Assembly (NCBI GenBank): GCA_964624585.1
Contig: CAZUXE010000008.1
Coordinates: 1 to 64,000 of the forward strand
Origin: CAZUXE01 sp964624585
GTDB taxonomy: Bacteria; Hydrothermota; Tepidihabitantia; B3-TA06
Direction of reading: 5' to 3'
Length of the DNA stretch: 64,000 nt
The notes beneath the pieces were generated by a model that saw only the letters and a list, made by a program, of their open reading frames with translations, made no database searches and was not told the DNA's origin. Of the stretch, positions 60,875-64,000 are shown one piece after another; within the stretch, counting starts at the first letter, position 1; the number at the start of each line of letters is the position of its first letter. A program made the position numbers and the translations under genes.

Positions 60875-63039
60875 CTAGAGCAAACAGTTTTTACACAGAT
60901 AGCGAAGTTTGCCGAAAGGCAGTTCAGGTTTTATGACAGATAGTTCTTCACAAGGGACAAACTCACCGCAAGTTGAACAACGAATTTTCAGCTCGCGTAA
61001 ATCAATCATGCAGCCAACATCACCTGGGATAATTGCAGGTATCTTGGTTCTTGTTCCATCTTTCTTAAGGTCATAAAGAAGCTTTTGGACGACTTCAACA
61101 CGATAATCACACTTCCCGCCCCAGAATTCGGAGATTATGTAAAGCCTGGCATTTGTGCCAGAAATCAGTTTCTTCAAACCGGTGAAGCCCAGATGATTCT
61201 TATGTTCTTTTCCCTCTCTAAAATCCTCAGGTTCGGCAAAGGAAAAGTGAGCTATCATTGCATCAAGTTCCTTCTTAGTGAGCTGCGTTGGCAAGTTCTC
61301 ATCAAGTAAACTCATATCTGAGGTATATCCTATTTGTTTAATTGTATTATCAGATAGTTTTACTTCCATCCTGAAACCAAACGAAGATTCACAGTTATGT
61401 TTTGTTGAAAAAGGATATATTTTGACATTACCTTGCAATGGGCGCTCAGGCTGTGAATGGTCCAACTCATGAGTATTATCTTCAGATACTTTGGTGAGTG
61501 AATGGTGTTTATTGGTGGTTTTGTCGAAGTAATAATGGATAGGTTCAGGTTTATCCTCTTTTTCAAGGTAAGTACGCCATTGATGATTGAGGTCATTGAT
61601 GCGCGATATGTCAATGAAATGGTCAATATGATGATGTGTTGTAATAACTTGAGTAACTTCTTTTATATGGAATCTCCTGTGAAGTGTTTTTTTGTCGTCT
61701 TCTCCCTTAGTTACACTACTTCCCTCAATTTCCCCTTCATTACCGAAGTTGGTAACGAAATCTAAACCGGGATCAATGACAATACCTTGATTATCAGTCT
61801 TAATAAAATACCCACCGCCATGGCAAATCTGATTGTTAAACCTCTCATGGTCAACCGAAGCAACGATAGGCATGGATGAAGACCAGCCTTTGAGTATTAC
61901 AAGAACGTCTTTATATCTGGTCGCTGGTTTCTTGGCGTAGTCTTCAATTCGATTACGATTTTCACCCAGTATTTTCTGGATTCTTTCAATGGGGTCATCC
62001 AATTCCTTGGGTCTTAACTTGGTTATTCCACTTAGATTTTCAGCGGCTTCATTCAATCCACTGCTTAACTTGGTTATTCCACTTAGATCTTCAGCGGCTT
62101 CATTCAATCCACTTTTTCTAAGTTGCATTTCATGCTTAATGGAGTTTATCCTGGAATCAACCCTCTCTACCGTCTTCGGTTCGTTTTCCTCATACCAAGC
62201 CCGCGCTTTCTTTAAGCATTTAAGGGCTTCATTTAAGTCGCCTTTTTCATAGTAAGCAACCCCCATGTTGTACCAGACATCGCCCTGCGTGTCGTAGTTG
62301 GGGTCTTTTAAGGCCTCACGGTGGCACTCAATAGCCTTGTCNNNNNNNNNNNNNNNNNNNNNNNNNNNNNNNNNNNNNNNNNNNNNNNNNNNNNNNNNNN
62401 NNNNNNNNNNNNNNNNNNNNNNNNNNNNNNNNNNNNNNNNNGCGTGTCGTAGTTGGGGTCTTTTAAGGCCTCACGGTGGCACTCAATAGCCTTGTCATAA
62501 TTGCCTTTCTTAGTGTAAGCAAGCCCCATGTTATTCCAGGCATAGTCAGGGGTATTGTAGTTGGGTGTATTAATCGCTTTTTGGAAACACTCAATAGCCT
62601 TGTCATAATTGCCTTTCCAAGCGTAAGCAAGCCCAATGTTGTTCCATGTGTCGCCATGTGCGTCATAGTTGGTATCTTTTAAGGCCTTTTGGAAATAATC
62701 GATAGCTTGGTCGTGAAATCCTAGTATAGTTTGTGTGATTCCGATTATTTCATAAATGTAGCCTTTGAGATGCAGGGTCTTTTTTTCAAGCAGGGGTGTC
62801 AAAAGTTCTTTTACTTCTTTGTATTTTCCCTCCGCCAAAAGAAGGAAGGCCTTGAAAACAGCGGCATCTTCTTTCCAGCCGTTATTCAGTGCAAGTTCCT
62901 GTCCTTTTCTAAAAAGCTCCTTTGCTTTTTCTGAATCGTCCCTAAAGACATTGCGTCCTTCACGTAGCAGGTCTTTGAGTTCTTGAATTAGGCTGTTCTC
63001 TTCCGCATCACTCTTTTTTGGGGGTCGCTTGGTAGACAT
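60875..63039 (-). CDS. TPR + metallo-beta-lactamase-fold + zinc-ribbon protein (split by an assembly gap)
   Basis: The gene spans the 100-N gap at 62342-62441. Removing the N and one copy of the 55-base duplicated flank leaves 2010 bp, a multiple of three, and the reading frame continues, giving about 669 residues. The N-terminal half is TPR with nearly identical 34-residue units (DKAIECFQKA, GLAYAWKGNYDKAIEC); the actual number of repeats is uncertain. A metallo-beta-lactamase domain follows with THHHIDH (about 61614-61641), then a C-terminal zinc ribbon (CSTC...CKNC). The ATG at 63039 follows GGAGG and is preferred to an in-frame ATG at 63066 that lies in the promoter. Function unknown; an MBL-fold hydrolase or nuclease guided by protein contacts is plausible. 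Confidence 0.8.
62013..62114. repeat. 51-bp tandem duplication in the TPR-MBL gene
   Basis: Units 62013-62063 and 62064-62114 are adjacent and differ at two positions. They encode a duplicated 17-residue unit (SGLNEAAEDLSGITKL / SGLNEAAENLSGITKL) in the linker between TPR and MBL domains. The near identity indicates a recent event. Confidence 0.9.
62287..62496. repeat. 55-bp identical flanks of the second assembly gap
   Basis: 62287-62341 and 62442-62496 are the same 55 bases on both sides of the gap. The sequence is part of a TPR unit. Similar but not identical unit DNA recurs to about 62690, which would break an assembly graph here. Confidence 0.85.
62342..62441. other. Assembly gap (100 N)
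   Basis: Exactly 100 N inside the TPR gene. The placeholder breaks the frame artificially; the true distance could be minus 55 bp (overlap) or one or more extra TPR units. Confidence 0.95.
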
Positions 63040-63057
63040 AGTTCCTCCTGTATATAA

Positions 63058-63085
63058 ACTATACATAATATATTTTGTATGTCAA
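63058..63085 (-). promoter_or_regulatory. Promoter of the TPR-MBL gene
   Basis: Minus strand TTGACA (63085-63080), 16 bp, TATAGT (63063-63058). The leader contains GGAGGA before the ATG at 63039. Confidence 0.75.
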
Positions 63086-63160
63086 GAGAAGTTTCATTTT
63101 AATATAATATAAGAATGCACCAAGATGTTGGCCGTATTTTTTTACAAATCCACCACCAAG

Positions 63161-63322
63161 ATTCTTAGAGCAAAGCCCTTGGCGCGGCCAGAGTTAGGTA
63201 TCGTATGCAGTATGCTGGTTGGGCTTGCAAGCTAGGCTAAGGCAAAACCTCTAAAAGGCGGCGCGGAGTCCATTCTTAAGGCCAAACCCGCGGCCGGTTT
63301 AGTTTAGTATCTTATATGCTGC
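63161..63322. repeat. Diverged direct repeat between the TPR-MBL gene and comM
   Basis: Segments 63161-63213 and 63272-63322 share ATTCTTA, a run with CAAA and CCC, GCGGCC, a T/A-rich stretch and TATGC-type endings. They are GC-richer than the surrounding DNA and encode no protein. Possibly a pair of dispersed elements. Confidence 0.4.
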
Positions 63323-63357
63323 ACAAATGGGTTTTTACTGATAGCCAAGGCCTTCAA

Positions 63358-63412
63358 TTTTGACTAGCTTTTGATAACCTTTTGACTAGCTTTTGACTAA
63401 GTTTTGACTAGC
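63358..63412. repeat. Tandem 11-bp repeat array (TTTTGACTAnC), right copy
   Basis: Five adjacent units: 63358-63368, 63369-63379, 63380-63390, 63391-63401 and 63402-63412. Three are TTTTGACTAGC, one TTTTGACTAAG and one TTTTGATAACC. The array ends three bases from the comM stop and matches the array at 72-126. Confidence 0.85.
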
Positions 63413-63415
63413 TTT

Positions 63416-64000
63416 TTAGATGTCAACCTTGCGGTCAAGGCTTCGGTACTGAATTGCTTCGGAAATGTGCTGAGGCCTTATGTGGTCTGCGTTTGCGAGA
63501 TCGGCAATAGTTCGCGCAACTTTTAAGATTTTATCGTGCGCACGCGCCGAAAGCCCAAAACGCTCCATTGCAGTTTTCAGTAAGTACTCGGAATCAGGTG
63601 AGATAGGGCAAAATTGCCTAACTTCACGCGCGCTCATTTGAGCATTGCAGTAAATTGGCTGTTTGCGCTTAAGATTCGTAATAAAATTTTTAAACCTCAT
63701 CAGCTGCCGCGCCCGCCCCTCGATTACTCGCTTGCGGATATCTTCAGATTTTTCGCCTTGCTCCCGACGTCTGATTTCATCAAAGCTGAGTTTAGGAACT
63801 TCAATGTGTATATCAATTCTATCAAGCAAGGGGCCGGAAATTCTTGAACGATACCTTTGTATCTGTGGTGGTGTGCAGCGGCAAATGTTAACCGGATCGG
63901 TTAAATTTCCACAAGGACAAGGGTTCATAGCCGCAACTAGCGTAAAACGCGCAGGATAGGGAATAGTAATCTTTGCTCTGGATATTACTACCTTGCCGTC
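63416..64000 (-). CDS. comM: ComM/YifB-like Mg-chelatase-family ATPase, C-terminal part
   Basis: The reading frame stays open to the window edge; 195 codons are present and the N-terminal Lon-like and Walker regions lie beyond 64000. Visible are RFTLVAAMNPCPCG, a Cys cluster (CPCG...CRC), then SGPLLDRIDIHIEVP, a sensor/arginine-finger region, and the C-terminal helical lid LSARAHDKILKVARTIADL. In competent bacteria ComM is a helicase promoting branch migration in transformation; many non-competent bacteria carry it too. The stop is next to the 11-bp repeat array. Confidence 0.93.
   Translation of the reverse strand, partial: DGKVVISRAKITIPYPARFTLVAAMNPCPCGNLTDPVNICRCTPPQIQRYRSRISGPLLDRIDIHIEVPKLSFDEIRRREQGEKSEDIRKRVIEGRARQLMRFKNFITNLKRKQPIYCNAQMSAREVRQFCPISPDSEYLLKTAMERFGLSARAHDKILKVARTIADLANADHIRPQHISEAIQYRSLDRKVDI

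Overview
The window looks like part of a metagenome-assembled genome of a diderm, probably anaerobic bacterium. The outer membrane is indicated by an lpxL-like/lptC/lptA/lptB block, several lipoproteins, beta-barrel-like proteins and a C-terminal sorting domain of the type IX kind. Anaerobic metabolism is indicated by a four-subunit pyruvate:ferredoxin oxidoreductase and a large HdrABC/MvhD locus. DUF3160, MglAB/roadblock proteins, GAF-array kinases and sorting domains together resemble FCB-allied or WOR-3 (Stahlbacteria)-like lineages; this is an inference and the lineage cannot be fixed from the sequence. Two 100-N scaffold gaps are present. UGA is a stop codon here, since prfB carries the classical CTT-TGA-C autoregulatory frameshift.

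Layout. 1-2.2 kb: 11-bp repeat array, secreted protein, speE and speD (minus) behind a long structured leader. 2.6-4.2 kb: def and fabD (plus). 4.5-8.6 kb: porGDAB followed by mglB-mglA (minus). 8.7-12.3 kb: Mut7-C nuclease, prfB with rpmE, rho. 12.5-16.1 kb: envelope proteins (DUF3160) and a TPR protein. 16.5-26.7 kb: a two-component cluster of three kinases and two Rcp1-like receivers; one kinase carries 2 PAS and 7 GAF domains. 27-29.6 kb: HtrA-like protease, tRNA-Lys, a lipoprotein and a decayed copy of it. 29.7-39.4 kb: Hdr-type electron-transfer operon containing an HdrA fused to a GltD/NfnB-like NAD(P)H module. 39.5-41.1 kb: zinc-ribbon membrane protein and YitT. 41.2-47.3 kb: pyrG-lpxL-lptC-lptA-lptB-rpoN operon. 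47.7-51.1 kb: sorting-domain protein, ACT pair, PATAN/DUF4388 and roadblock genes. 51.5-56.7 kb: gamma-carbonic-anhydrase/LpoA-like lipoprotein/pyrR/pyrB/pyrC operon. 56.8-64 kb: membrane glycosyltransferase, barrel-SppA fusion, TPR/metallo-beta-lactamase protein, and the end of comM.

Promoters are easy to read: TTGACA/T, 15-17 bp, TATAAT-like. They fall into two classes: those 30-60 bp upstream of a Shine-Dalgarno start, and those whose -10 box sits 5-14 bp before the start codon, implying leaderless or near-leaderless mRNAs (def, Mut7-C, hdrC, zinc ribbon, yitT, pyrG, gamma-CA, glycosyltransferase). These promoters were used to correct several starts.

Most notable candidates: the ~170-nt structured leader of speDE with competing hairpins and a possible pseudoknot; the HdrA/GltD fusion operon without a hydrogenase or formate dehydrogenase catalytic subunit; the GAF-array kinase cluster; and 11-bp TTTTGACTA repeat arrays near both ends of the window.
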